This document shows, piece after piece, positions 1-10,412 of a stretch of DNA of 64,000 bases. How positions within the stretch are numbered: the stretch's first letter is position 1; the number at the start of each line of letters is the position of its first letter. The translations under genes and the position numbers were made by a program. The notes beneath the pieces were generated by a model. That model was not told the DNA's origin. It saw only the letters and a list, made by a program, of their open reading frames with translations, and searched no databases. The stretch comes from Diploptera punctata. Taxonomy: Eukaryota > Arthropoda > Insecta > Blattodea > Blaberidae. The stretch is taken from positions 705,339 to 769,338 of the forward strand of contig JASPKZ010005704.1 in the NCBI GenBank assembly GCA_030220185.1. Direction: 5' to 3'.

Positions 1-300
1 CAGTCCTATTATGTTATGTAGGTCTGCCATTTCTGAACTTATGGCAAATGTTATATACTGCACTTCAATAGTAAAGCTCTTCATAATTTATATCTCTATG
101 AAATTTCCGGACGCAGACATGAATCATTTGTTCTACCTAACCTATATTTTTTTTACCGCCATGGAACAGGAAATATGGTTTCAAAAACAACAAACAACAA
201 TAAACACACTTAAATTGAATTAAAAGCTTTTATTATAAACCAGTTTTTCTAAAAATAAACTTCAGATTGAGAATGTAACTTATCAGATGTAATGCCACAA
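1..300. other. unassigned AT-rich sequence
   Basis: No gene, tRNA-like sequence or recognised repeat is visible. The only open frame (11-223) has no domain I recognise. Confidence 0.5.
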
Positions 301-1017
301 ATGATTTGCAAATCTAATATATAAAAATGAATGTTTGTTTGTTCGTACTTTATGCGCGGCCATACCGTTGATCCGATTGTGATGCGGTTTTTTTGCAAAA
401 TGTTCAGGAGATTCCCGGGATGAACATAGGCTATAAGAGAGTTGCGACACTCAACTCCTACACCCTTAAAATCGCCATTTGTACTGAAAAACGTGAAAAA
501 ATCATTTTTTGACGCTTTAATTGCTTACGCTGCCTAAGCCATAACAAATACACGAAATTAATGTACACAGAATTGAATATTTCAATAAACTCCATAAAAA
601 CGTCCGTTACAGCTTATGTCTATCTTTTACGGATAACTCACAATAGCCATTTTTGTCTTTCATTGATGCCAAGAAGAACGGGGTAAGTAGATTACCGGAC
701 AAGCGTGCATCCGGTTGTGATGGGGCTTTTTGCAAAATGTTCAGGATTTTCCCGGGAAGGTTTAGGCTACAAGAGAATTTTAATGCTCAAGCCCTTCACC
801 CTTAAAAATCGCCCTTTGCAGTAAAATGTAAACTAAAAGTGGCTTCTTGTACGCTTAAATGGCTTACGTTGCCTAAACCATACCAAATACACACAATCAA
901 TGTGCACAGAATTGAATATCTCAAAAAACTCAACGAAAAAGTCCGCGACAGCATATGTTTATCTCTTACGGATAACTCACAATAACCATTTTTGTCTTTC
1001 ATTGATGCCAAGAAGAT
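301..1017 (+). repeat. R-H repeat, tandem dimer (copy 1)
   Basis: Starts with ATCTAATATATAAAAATGAA and a GTTT-rich stretch. It contains two diverged copies of a roughly 340-bp unit: 'gatccgattgtgatg' near 370 and 'catccggttgtgatg' near 706, each followed by a TTTTTGCAAAATGTTCAG block, and both units end in 'tttcattgatgccaagaaga'. A second dimer lies at 47101-47735. The start resembles TC-starting ends of some Helitrons, but no complete Helitron was recognised. Non-coding. Confidence 0.6.
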
Positions 1018-1018
1018 T

Positions 1019-1410
1019 GTCTGTTCATCTCTCTTTGGTCCAAAAGTTTTCCAACGAACAAACGGGTGAATGGAGAAGACTACATAACAATGAACTACAT
1101 GGTCTTCATAGGAAGCCAGATATAATAAGAACAGTTAAGTCTCGTAGACTGCGATGGGCAGGACATGTAACACGAATGGGGGAATGAAAGACTTGCATGG
1201 AAGCTTCTTGTAGGTAAGCCAGAGGGAAAACGCCCAGTTGGTAGACCAAGAATAAGGTGGGAGAATAACATTAACTATGATTTGAGGTAAGTAGATTATA
1301 CAGGGAATGATTGGAAAGCATTAGTTCAGGATAGGGATGTATGGAGAGCTTATGTCCGCGCGGCCATGAACCTACGGGTTCGATAATGCCAGTGAGTAAG
1401 TAAGTAAGGT
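1019..1410 (+). mobile_element. LINE-A, 5'-truncated with inverted 5' tip
   Basis: The forward part (about 1054-1410) encodes the family's carboxy end (GEWRRLHNNELHGL, RRLRWAGHVTRMG) and then runs through frameshifts to the 3' signature GAACCTACGGGTTC and a GTAA tail. Bases 1019-1053 match the immediately upstream LINE-A sequence in reverse complement, so the 5' tip is inverted. The frame breaks at 'gggggaatgaaag' (extra G) and at 'gaggtaagtag'. A dead copy. Confidence 0.85.
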
Positions 1411-2662
1411 TTTCTTAGGGCTTACAGGACCTTCGGGACTTGGAATTTTGGTAGCATAAGGTTCTAGCCGAGCGTTAGTATATGGATGTACTAGTTATAA
1501 AGACATACGTGTTTCTGAACATAAAGAACTAATGGATTCTTAATTTAAATTATTTTATTTCTAGAGACTAATGGTTACAATAACCCAAGTATTCTATCCC
1601 TAAATAACTAATCTAAGATTATATTAAGAAAACCTACATTCGAACTTTGTTGGGAATCGAGAGAGGGAGATGGGGGTTTATAAATCTACCCTAATTTATA
1701 TTTTAATAATTATCTGGTAACTCCTACACTTAGACATATACTATTGAACTATTCAAAATAATTGACTACATTTCTAACTGTTCCTAGCGAATTTATTAAG
1801 AAAAATGGTATGCAGACTTACCCATCAGCTACTCTTCCACAGACAGACCCGAGTCCCCAATTTGCCAGGGTTATATACTAAGCTTTTGACCTACATCTCC
1901 AACTAACTGTATTAAACATTCCATTAGTCTAAATGCAGAGATTTTACAGTTAGCCTTGAAAACTTTGTTCCTGCCATAAGTCAAAATTCTGTCCTGAAAT
2001 ATATGTCTAAGTGTTTTATTTCAACAACTGTTTTTATTTGGAATAATTAAAATAATCTATGAAATAATTAAATATCTATGTAAAATACTCTATGTATTTG
2101 TAACAATTTCATTTCTACTGCTTATCTGTGTGCCAATTAATTATTATAAAAGCTGTACATAAAGTCATGCACAGTGCTGGCACATACAACAGGACAACAA
2201 TAGCATGTAACACTTGGCACTATTTGAACAGAAGTAAATGTTCAACTAGACATCCGATGCACGTACAGTGGAAACAAAATATTTTGAATAGTGTAATTCT
2301 GCGAGCAGATAAATGGAAGTGTATTTACACACTAGAGAAAGCTTCCAATGCGCTCAGTTAGGTGATGGATCGTTGTAAACATATACATGACACGCATCCT
2401 AATGAGGGAATTTCCATGAAAACTTCACAACAGACACTTCTATCAATGGAGCAGTTCAGGTAACGGCAGAATGTTCTAACGCACGTCAAACTTTACTAAA
2501 TTACCTCAATCAAAACAAAGATTTCAAAGAGTTCATAAAAGTTAACTCCATGGAATTACACGCCTAAAAATACCTTCGTCTATCATCCTGCTGCTGGCCA
2601 CACATCCATATATTTGACGTCCGTCTATCCAGGGGTACCCCAACTGTAATAACTGGTTTTAT
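1411..2662. other. unassigned AT-rich sequence
   Basis: No reading frame with recognisable similarity, no tRNA-like boxes and no clear inverted repeat. A 77-codon frame at 2128-2361 has no identifiable domain. Confidence 0.5.
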
Positions 2663-2669
2663 AATCTGA

Positions 2670-3057
2670 TTTTTTTTTTCAAATGCCCCAGGTCTGTCTT
2701 TCGACATTCCTGGTTTCTCTCCTGGCATGGCGTACTTGTAACCCACTTCTGAGGTTGAGGCGCCTGGAAGGCGGGGTTACGTTGCCCCGATGATATGATG
2801 GGTTGTGATGATGATAATGGTGCGCCAGGAGAGTCCCTAATCCTAAGCTTAACCTAAGATGAATATGAATGATGATGATTGCGATGGTCATATGATTTCG
2901 GGGACCGTTTGGGCCTTAAAGTTCTCCTGACATTTGTCTTACAGGTGAGGAAAACCCCGATAAAAATCTCACCCAGAAAAACTGTCCCGACCGGGGATCG
3001 AACCCGGGCCCGCTGCGTGATAAGGCAGCACGCTACCCCGAGACCACAGCGGTGGAC
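2670..3057 (-). mobile_element. SINE1b, tRNA-Asp-like head with A-tail
   Basis: On the minus strand the head (3057 to about 2985) reads tRNA-like: GTGGTCTCGGGGTAGCG (A box) and GGGTTCGATCCCC (B box). The next about 100 bases match other SINE1 copies, but the 3' half (about 2870-2680) differs and ends in a run of A. The insertion is flanked by a 7-bp direct repeat, AATCTGA, at 2663-2669 and 3058-3064. Confidence 0.8.
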
Positions 3058-3092
3058 AATCTGAAAATAATATACCCTAAGTAATATAAAAT

Positions 3093-3592
3093 GAGTATTT
3101 GAGAATAAAGTTCTTAGAAAAACTTTGACGGAATTACAAAAGAATAAAATTAGAAGAGTTGAATTTGATTATTTTAGAAGAAGCCTCCAAAAATAAAGAC
3201 AGGATAAATTAAGAAATGAATTCCTTTGGAGAGAAATGAATGTCACTACATCTGTTGTTAAGAGGATTGAAAATCAAACACTTAAATGGTATGGCCATGT
3301 ACAAAGAATGGAAAATGAAAGATGGCCAAAAAATATATACCAATGGTCACCCCCTGGAAGAAATAAACGTGGCAGACCAAGATGCAAATGGAAAACCTAT
3401 GTCAGAACCACAATGGATAATAGGAATTTGGAAGAGGGAGATTGGAATGATAGAGATAAATGGAAACTGAAGACGGCAAACCTATAAGTGGAGGAAACAA
3501 GCTCATAGCAAAAGAATGAAAGAAATTTGGGCTCAAAGGAAACGCCTCTAAGTACTTTGCGTAGTCCTACATGGGCTCATCCGCAACCAAAA

Positions 3593-3594
<2 letters not shown>
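3093..3594 (+). mobile_element. LINE-C 3' end with chimeric LINE-A 5' tip
   Basis: Bases 3236-3487 encode the carboxy end of a LINE protein (TLKWYGHVQRMENERWP, then NKRGRPRCKWKTYV); a close relative is on the minus strand at 40890-41425. The 3' end runs into (AAT)n. The first about 35 bases (3093-3128, 'gagtatttgagaataaag') are LINE-A sequence, fused directly to LINE-C. Upstream codons 3129-3235 are in a broken frame. Confidence 0.75.
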
Positions 3595-3627
<33 letters not shown>

Positions 3628-4038
3628 TTTATTTTAGCTGGCAGAGCTAAGGCCATAAGGCCTTCTCTTCCACTCAACCAGCGAATAGTAGAATTATACA
3701 AAAATTACATACATATTACAATTTTAAGATATTATTAAAATACAGACTAAACAAAATACAATGATGATGTGATCTAATACTAACAAAAACATAGAATATA
3801 ATAAAATTAAAATGATATAAAATAAAGTAAAGCTTCCTAGATGATTATTAATGGAATGCTCTATATAGTTGTTATGCAGTTAATGTTTTCATTGTGTTGA
3901 ACTTAAGATATCAGTTAATTTGTATTTAAATAATGATAGCGATTGACAGTCCCTGACATGACTGGGAAGTGAGTTCCATGCTCTAGTCATAGATACAGAC
4001 ATGACTGGGAAGTGAGTTCCATGCTCTAGTCATAGATA
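3595..4038 (-). mobile_element. LINE-E 3' end with (ATT)n tail
   Basis: Minus strand: residues like TRAWNSLPSHVRDCQSLSLF, the usual last block of CR1/Jockey-type LINEs, then a long 3' UTR, the hairpin around AAGGCCTTATGGCCTT and an ATT tail (+ strand AAT at 3596-3624). The coding tip is tandemly duplicated: an approximately 44-bp unit occurs at about 3955-3995 and 3999-4039. Tail-to-tail with the upstream LINE-C. Confidence 0.75.
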
Positions 4039-4229
4039 CGGAGATGAATGGATGGAACACATCAATATAATGGATAACAACAGAATCTCAAAACAGATTC
4101 TTCACTACAAACCACTAGGATGAAGAAATGTAGGAAGACCCAGGAAACGATGGACATACCAATTCTAACATGAAATCGTAACAAGCCATAAGGTGTAATC
4201 CTTGATGGAGATGATGAGGATTATGTACT
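4039..4229 (+). mobile_element. LINE-B 3' fragment
   Basis: Frame reads DEWMEHINIMDNNRISKQIL and RNVGRPRKRWTYQF (one stop in between), the carboxy end of LINE-B. It is followed by the family 3' hairpin (AAGCC-ATA-AGGTG region, 4183-4194), TAATCCTTG and a GATGATG-type tail. Severely 5'-truncated. Confidence 0.7.
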
Positions 4230-5773
4230 ATGTCCCTGACAATATCGATTTCCTCTAAAATAATATAAATATAAAAACATAGTAATAATGATGTGATATC
4301 CTTGAATACATTCTCTAATATTTCCGATAAAATAAATGATGCCACAGTCATAATTTTGTGGGCTCAGATAAATGAAAAAAAGATTATTTAACAGCAGTAT
4401 ACCCATCTTGTGTCAATCTCATACTTAATTTTCACACAGTATACTAAGTAGCAATTAAAAAAAAAAATGCTTGTTGACTCACCTACTTTTCTTATTCGGG
4501 AGATCAAAACTGAGGAGACGTTCTTTACCTGAAACAAATGAAATAAAAAAGCGTCCTATATTTGAAACAAATTAAAGTCACTAAATTAAAAAAAAAACTT
4601 CTTTACTCTAGAAAATTTAACTATGCCCCAAATGGGAGTCATAGACCAACCACTCGGTTACGACCGGCGCGGACCCATAACATAATCCTCTCCGGAAGAA
4701 ATTTAAGGTACGTTTCAAACTACAAGAGAAACTTCGAATAGAGGGAAAACTGAGTACAGTGACATCTAAAAAATTTCGTCGGTCGTTACGATGAACTACA
4801 ATGAGCAAACTACAATGGTAGCGCTGTTTCATAGTAACAAGAATATGTAACTAAATAAAACAAATGCAAGGCAGACGGCGTGTTCACTCGGGATAGGATG
4901 GAAATTAGCCATTTTGTAAATTTAAATTTTAACTGCTATCCTTTCATTCTATGTAGAAGGTAACTGTAAAAATTATATACTATCGAAAGTTAAAAATCAT
5001 TACTTAGATTTTATTTTACACTCTAATTTGGTAGTAAAATTCAAGCTGTTTACGCGTTTTTAATGTGAATCTATTTTCAAAGATAAACCTACTAGAAGTG
5101 ATAAAATTGTAAGATTTGTTAGGTTAGGAAAAAGTGATTTAGTGTACAGCCATTTCTACTATACACATTTTAAAAATGTGACTTTATAATGGATTTCAGA
5201 TGTACGACATGGCTAAGGTTCTTTAATAAATATTGTATAAAATATGTACGTGAGAATAAGGGGGTAGGTCAATTGTACATATTTATTAATAGAGCTCAAA
5301 ATGCACGTTTTTAAATCTTGATAAACGAAATTAAATTAACATGTTTTATTTATTTCCATTCTCCCTTCTGTTAAAATTATAGAAAATCTTTAGGTCTGTC
5401 AGGCTGAGTACAAACAATTCCATAATTTAAGATCAATTAAAATGTTATTTTTTCCTATAAAAGTTCAATTCCATGATTACTCACCAGATGGCGTTATATA
5501 ATTATAATTCATAATTTTACCACCAGACGGTGCTGAATTTCATATTAGTACCAGAAAAAATCGAAAAAAATTACCCTTTTCTTCTATCTTTGCAAATGGC
5601 GGCTTCTTAGTTAAGAAGACATTTATCGGGAATTTAAACACTGCTTTATAAAGGCAGTAGGGCTTCAATTGATATTTTTATCATTAATTTAACACTTCTC
5701 ATTGAAGGATAAAACCCCATTCGGTTCTCCGGGCGGGGACTACTTCAGGGAACCCATGTCAAAGGCTCCAACA
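4230..5773. other. mostly unassigned, one REP-T-like terminus
   Basis: No gene seen. Bases 4618-4650 (TAACTATGCCCCAAATGGGA, then GTCATAGACCAACCAC) match the terminal inverted repeat of REP-T (see 32398-33228), suggesting a solo or decayed end. The rest is AT-rich and unrecognised. Confidence 0.45.
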
Positions 5774-6172
5774 AGTATTTGAGAATAAAGTTCTTAGGAA
5801 AATTTTCGGACCAAAGAGAGATGAACAGACAGGTGAATGGAGAAGACTACATAACAATGAACTACATTATCTTCATAGGAAGCCAGATATAATAAGAACA
5901 GTTAAGTCTCGTAGACTGCGATGGGCAGGACATGTTGCACGTATGGGGAATGAAAGACTTGCATGGAAGCTTCTTGTAGGAAAGCCAGAAGGAAAACGCC
6001 CAGTTGGTAGACCAAGAATGAGGTGGGAGAATAACATTAACTGTGATTTGAGGGAAGTAGATTATACAGGGAATGATTGGAAAGCATTAGCTCAGGATAT
6101 GGATGTATGGAGAACTTCTGGCCGCGCGGCCATGAACCTACGCGTTCGATAGTGCCAGTGAGTAAGTAAGTA
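5774..6172 (+). mobile_element. LINE-A, 5'-truncated
   Basis: Begins at the VFENKVLRKIFGPKRDEQTG block and continues in frame through RRLRWAGHVARMGNERLAW and VGRPRMRWENNINCDLREVDY to NLRVR and a stop at 6152, then a GTAA tail. A short but readable carboxy end, so a relatively young copy. Its 3' hairpin has one mismatch (GAACC-TACG-CGTTC). Confidence 0.85.
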
Positions 6173-6740
6173 ATTAGTTGTTCTACACTAGCGCCGCTTG
6201 TGGCATGTACCCGAAACTTGTCCACTTTCTTCTCTGGTACTCTGTGGGTTTCAACATTCAACGGTTGACAGTTTTCTTGTAAATACGGGTAAGATTTATA
6301 AAACCGCTTGAATGTGAAATACGAGCTGCATGTTATATCTGTTTTGCATGGAAGGATAGACTACATTTTTGCATGTGGAATACATTACCATACAAAACCA
6401 AGTCTCGTGGTGACACATGGCAGACATTTCTCGCGCATTTTGATACAAGATGTGATATCAAACTTTATTAACTATAAACGTTTTTTATGGTTTCTTCTAA
6501 TAAAATTATAACTACACGCATTAAAAAGGGTTAAACATTTACAGGTTTACTAAAATTTTAATTAATTTAAAAAACAGTGTGATGCTGACATTATGTACCA
6601 TTAGAAGATGCTCTCGTAAACATTTGAAAGCTAAGATTAAACTAAACTACGCTATGTTATGTTATTTTGTTTCCTATTAAAGGCGCCATCTTTTAACGTA
6701 ATGGTGTAAAACAGTTCGGTATAAAAGTAAGGGGTGCGTA
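6173..6740. other. unassigned
   Basis: No recognisable gene or repeat. The 67-codon frame at 6308-6511 shows no domain. Confidence 0.45.
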
Positions 6741-6960
6741 TAAATTTAATTACACTGAGCAACAAAAAAGAAACACTTTTTGTCTCAGGAAGAAAAATAT
6801 TTGGTTCTGATAGTACTTTTTCTTCTGAATTCAAATATGATACCAGTTTTTCTCCATCACGCAAGATTTTCAAGAGACAGGAATTTATAATTTCAACCAG
6901 TTTAATATTTTCTACATTCGTAACTACACAATATTCGAACATTCGGACTCACCTAGAAAG

Positions 6961-7515
6961 ATGGCAGAAGCCTTGCGAGATTATGGATACACAGTTTATG
7001 AGGAAGTTCATGGTGTGGCCACTAATGGGAGTAACAGACGAATAGATATTATTGCATTTAGACCATCTTCTAAAATTGGTATGATATTACATCCCACAAT
7101 TCGTTTTGAGACTCATAGTGGCCAACCTGAGGAAGTTGACTCTGAAAAGAAAGCCATATATGAGCCAACAGTTAAATATTACAAAGATAAATACCAACTA
7201 GATAGTATAACTGCCACAGGATTGATGATCGGGGCAAGAGGTGCTATACCAGGATTCTTAGCCAAATTTTGGAATTCCTTAGATTTGGACAGGGTGTATC
7301 TTTCTAAAATTGCCATCGCTGCCATTAGAGGATCAATTTCAATTTAAGAAACCATTTTACAAAATTTCTACTTTATAGTATGTATACTTCAATTAGGCCT
7401 ACAATTTGAATTTTTTTAAATGTATTTACAAAATGTATTTCATCAATTCCAAAAATTAATTGTCTGTATCACTTTGTCCTTGAGGCAATCCTCTAATGAG
7501 GAAAGTTCTATCTAA
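6961..7515 (+). mobile_element. LINE carboxy end with restriction-like-endonuclease-like domain
   Basis: An open frame 6961-7347 (128 codons) ends in a stop and has a 3' UTR to about 7515. Residues RRIDIIAFRP followed by HPTIRFETH and later KYYKDKYQL and GLMIGARGAIPGF resemble the carboxy-terminal domain of LINEs with a PD-(D/E)XK-type endonuclease (R2/R4/NeSL-like); this is from memory of the family pattern, not a search. The ATG is probably only where the truncated copy begins, because the junction lies exactly inside RepX. Confidence 0.45.
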
Positions 7516-7729
7516 TAAAATTGACGATTTTCTGCTATATTTCGCCTGTGGAACATCCCTCTTGATGGTCCAACAATAATAGGCCAGCATATTAGGATTT
7601 CATTTGCCTTGATATCTCTTTTCCATAGCTGAAATCTCCTGATGAAAGTGTTCTCCGTGCTTATCGCTCACTGCGCCAAGATTTTCCGGGAAGAAATCTA
7701 GGTTTATTAAAAAATAATTATTTAAATCC

Positions 7730-8045
7730 TTCTTCTTCTTCTTCTTGTTCTTAAACTTAATTTGTAGGATTTTCATCCTGTTTATTTCCAAAATCACTCC
7801 TCGGAGGAAGACGTATTGGATGTACATTCACTGTTTATCCATCTCTTGACTGGTTTTCCTCTTGTTCTTCTTCCGTCCATTGGTCTATCTTCTTCAGCTA
7901 TTTTTGCAAGCCGGTTTTCTTCCATTCTTTCTACATGACCCTTCCAATATTTTCGTCTATCTATAATACATTTAGTTATGTCTTGAATATGGCATTTGTC
8001 CCTAATTTGTGTGTTGTGTATTTTATCAAATAATGTTTTCCCCTG
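7730..8045 (-). mobile_element. LINE-B, 5'-truncated, with TSD
   Basis: Minus-strand residues RRKYWKGHVERMEENRLAKI and RRTRGKPVKRW are the LINE-B carboxy end. The 3' UTR has the hairpin AGGAT-GAAA-ATCCT (7766-7779) and a (GAA)n tail at 7730-7745. A 6-bp direct repeat AAATCC flanks it (7724-7729 and 8046-8051), and the RepX sequence continues on both sides. Confidence 0.8.
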
Positions 8046-8198
8046 AAATCCATTAATTGAAATTGAAATAAAAAGTGTGGGTGATGGAGAAATACCGAAT
8101 ATATATTTGAAAACACGATACAAAACTGCATTAAGTACAACTCATGAGACACAAATCATATCCACCACTGTTATCACACCCTATAGCCTAACGCAAAA

Positions 8199-9300
8199 TA
8201 CAGAGTGTCCACAAATTCCCGCCTCCAAAACAATGTAACTTGGCTCGTAAACTATTTGAGACAGAGACATGCGGTTTTTTGCAACGTACTCTACATGTCT
8301 CAAAGTTTTGTTTACATTTGTTACAGACTGTAATTTAAACGACAATGACGTCACCACAGGAAAATGTGTGTGGTGGTGTCCTGAGTGTGGCAAATCACCA
8401 GTCCCCCATATCAGAATGTTATGGCGGTTAACATGTCCAGACACAAAGAAATTCGCTTCACTATAGTGTAAAAGTTGTAAGTTGGCATGATTTGTACTAT
8501 CCTTCTCTAGAGAACTGTTCTTCCACCCTTCGCTAGACGTCTGAGTGACATGTGTACTATAATGGGCTACCCTTGTAAAATTACTTAGGAATGCTAGAAA
8601 AACTCCACACCCCACCCCCCACTTCCGTCCAGTCACTTTTGTGTCAGGCAATTTTTGACAGTGGCGACTGGTTCAGAGTGCTCTGTTAAAAGTGACTGCA
8701 GAGCGTGTGAAAAGATTGAAGAGCCATATTGGCAGGCAGACGGTTTAATGGACGAAATTAGTGATCAGTTTGAAATAAATTTAGACGATGAAAATGAAAA
8801 TGAAGACATAGAAACTTGGCAGGAAGAATGTTTAGAAGAAGGGAATGCCACCACTACAGGGAGTGTCTGCGCTACCGCTGTCACCGTGAAGAGATATGCG
8901 TATGAGTGAGAAAGAAGATGGTGAGTACTCTCTTTCTCTTTCTAAAATATTCTAGACACTTTAACCCTCATGGACTATAGAGAACATCACCCTCTGCAGG
9001 TGCTCATTGTCTTGATCAATTGCGTTCAGCGTGGAATCAGCAAATTCCGCACGCAGAGGGAAGTCAGTTGGCAGCGACGCTTGCGTAATTTGCAGCCGCT
9101 TATGGATGACTTTAAGAATAGTTGATTTTGGTAAATGCAGTTCCCGTGAGGCACGACGAACCAATTTTTGAGGTCTGAGTTGAAATGCAAGTTGCACATT
9201 GTCGACAGTTTCTTGGTTCACACCTGGTCGTCCACTCCGTGGCAAGTCCATTACACTGCCAGTCGCTCATCACATCTAATTATGGATGATTTGGATGGAG
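8199..9300 (-). pseudogene. Tc1/mariner-like transposase relic
   Basis: The minus strand carries a helix-turn-helix half (9251-8961: RSGRPGVNQETVDNV, RRASRELHLPKSTILKVIHK) and, downstream, part of the catalytic half (about 8540-8380: ANFFVSGHVNRHNILIWGT). In relatives the latter block contains the first catalytic aspartate (SDE); here it reads SEA, so the site is lost. The two halves are separated by about 300 unrelated bases, frames are broken and the last catalytic block is missing. The end at about 8199 (CAGAGTGTCC after TA) looks like a terminal repeat. Confidence 0.6.
8655..8909 (+). CDS. small acidic ORF, unknown, doubtful
   Basis: An 84-codon frame very rich in Asp/Glu (LDDENENEDIETWQEECLEE), lying between the two halves of the transposase relic on the other strand. 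It is followed by ATGGTGAGTAC, which resembles a 5' splice site, and preceded by TTTTTGACAG, which resembles a 3' splice site. I recognise no domain. It may be a captured exon, part of the transposon, or chance. Confidence 0.2.
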   Translation: MTVATGSECSVKSDCRACEKIEEPYWQADGLMDEISDQFEINLDDENENEDIETWQEECLEEGNATTTGSVCATAVTVKRYAYE

Positions 9301-9366
9301 GATCTCTCCCATGTTGCTGGCGGAAGTTTCGCTGTACAGTTACTGCTGATTTACCAGACTCAACAT

Positions 9367-9685
9367 ACCGCTGTGGTCTCGAGGTAGCGTGCTGCCTTGT
9401 CACGCAGCGGGCCCGGGATCGATCCGCGGTCGGGGCAGTTTTTCTGGGTGAGGTTTTTATCGGGGGTTTTCCTCACCTGTAAGACAAATGTCAGGAAAAC
9501 TTTAAGGCCCAAACGGACCCCGAAATCATATGGCCATCATCATCTCATAATCATCCTTCGCCGGTGTGGAAAGCAACGGGAAGCTACCACACCTACAATT
9601 CCTTAGTAAAGCTGCAAGCATAGCATGAAAATGCTATGGTTGCAGTGAAAGACCTGCCCTCGGGCAGAATTATTATGGATGGATG
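9367..9685 (+). mobile_element. SINE1
   Basis: tRNA-derived head with GTGGTCTCGAGGTAGCG (A box), TTGTCAC at the anticodon-loop position (GTC, Asp-like) and GGGATCGATCCGCGG (degraded B box). The body includes CTCACCTGTAAGACAAATG; the 3' end has the hairpin CTGCCC-TC-GGGCAG (9654-9667), then ATTATTATGGATGG. The same hairpin ends LINE-D at 46.3 kb. Confidence 0.85.
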
Positions 9686-9695
9686 TAATGCAAAC

Positions 9696-10350
9696 TAACA
9701 GCTGATGATAAATGAGGGAAATTTTGAAGAAGTGGTGAATTCAAATACCGAGGAAGCACACACAGGAATTAGATGCACAAAGAAATTAAAAATAGGCTCA
9801 ATTGTAGAAATGCAAGCTGTAATATTATGCATTACAGGGATTCTCGTGGTCCCAACGCATTTCAAAAAACGTTAAACTGAAGATAACTAAACATTTTACT
9901 CTACCTGTTATATTATATGGATGCGAAACATGGACTCTTACTTTAAGGGAAGATAGAAGATTACGAATATTTGAGAATAAAGTTGTTAGGAAGATTTTTA
10001 GACCAAAGAGAGATGAATATACAGGTGAATGGAGAAGACAGCATAACAGTGAGCTATATGGTCTTTATTGGAAGCCAGATAAATAAGAACAGATAAGTCC
10101 CGTAAACTGCAATGGGCAGAGCATGTGGCACGAATATTGAATGAAAGACGTGCATGGAAGCTTCTTATAGGAAAACCAGAGGTAAAATGCTCAGTTGGTA
10201 AACCAAGAATGAGGTGGGAGAATAACAGTAACTATGATTTGAGAGAAGTGGATTATACAGGGAATGATTGGAAAACATTAACTGAGGATAAGGATGCATG
10301 GATAACTTATGTCCGCGCGGCCATGAACCTACGGGTTCGATAGTGCCAGT
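9696..10350 (+). mobile_element. LINE-A, diverged copy
   Basis: Matches LINE-A from the MTNEGNFEEVAEF region to the 3' end, but with many indels and substitutions; only 10125-10343 (RAWKLLIGKPEVK, GKPRMRWENNSNYDLREVDY) is still open. More diverged than neighbouring copies, hence probably an older insertion. It ends GTGCCAGTAAG and abuts an (ATT)n tract. Confidence 0.8.
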
Positions 10351-10374
10351 AAGTTAGTTATTATTATTATTATA

Positions 10375-10411
<37 letters not shown>
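10351..10411. repeat. (ATT)n microsatellite
   Basis: About 60 bp of nearly pure TTA/ATT repeats between the LINE-A tail and SINE2. Confidence 0.95.

Positions 10412-10412
<1 letters not shown>

Larger units (their letters stand above)
6741..8165 (+). mobile_element. RepX copy 1, split by two insertions
   Basis: Left end GAGCAACAAAAAAG with TTTTTGTCTCAGG; right end TCATGAGACACAAAT. Three matching blocks (about 6741-6960, 7516-7729, 8046-8165) are separated by a LINE piece (6961-7515) and a LINE-B piece (7730-8045). The middle block, on the minus strand, reads NLGAVSDKHGEHFHQEISAM and MEKRYQGK, a coding-like stretch also present at about 16.4 kb. Related copies: 15893-16808, 44801-45692, 53022-53562. 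Confidence 0.65.

Noticed and set aside
9367..9440. Functional tRNA-Asp gene at SINE1 heads
   Set aside because: The same head occurs four times with a conserved non-tRNA body; acceptor and anticodon stems are imperfect. These are SINE promoters.
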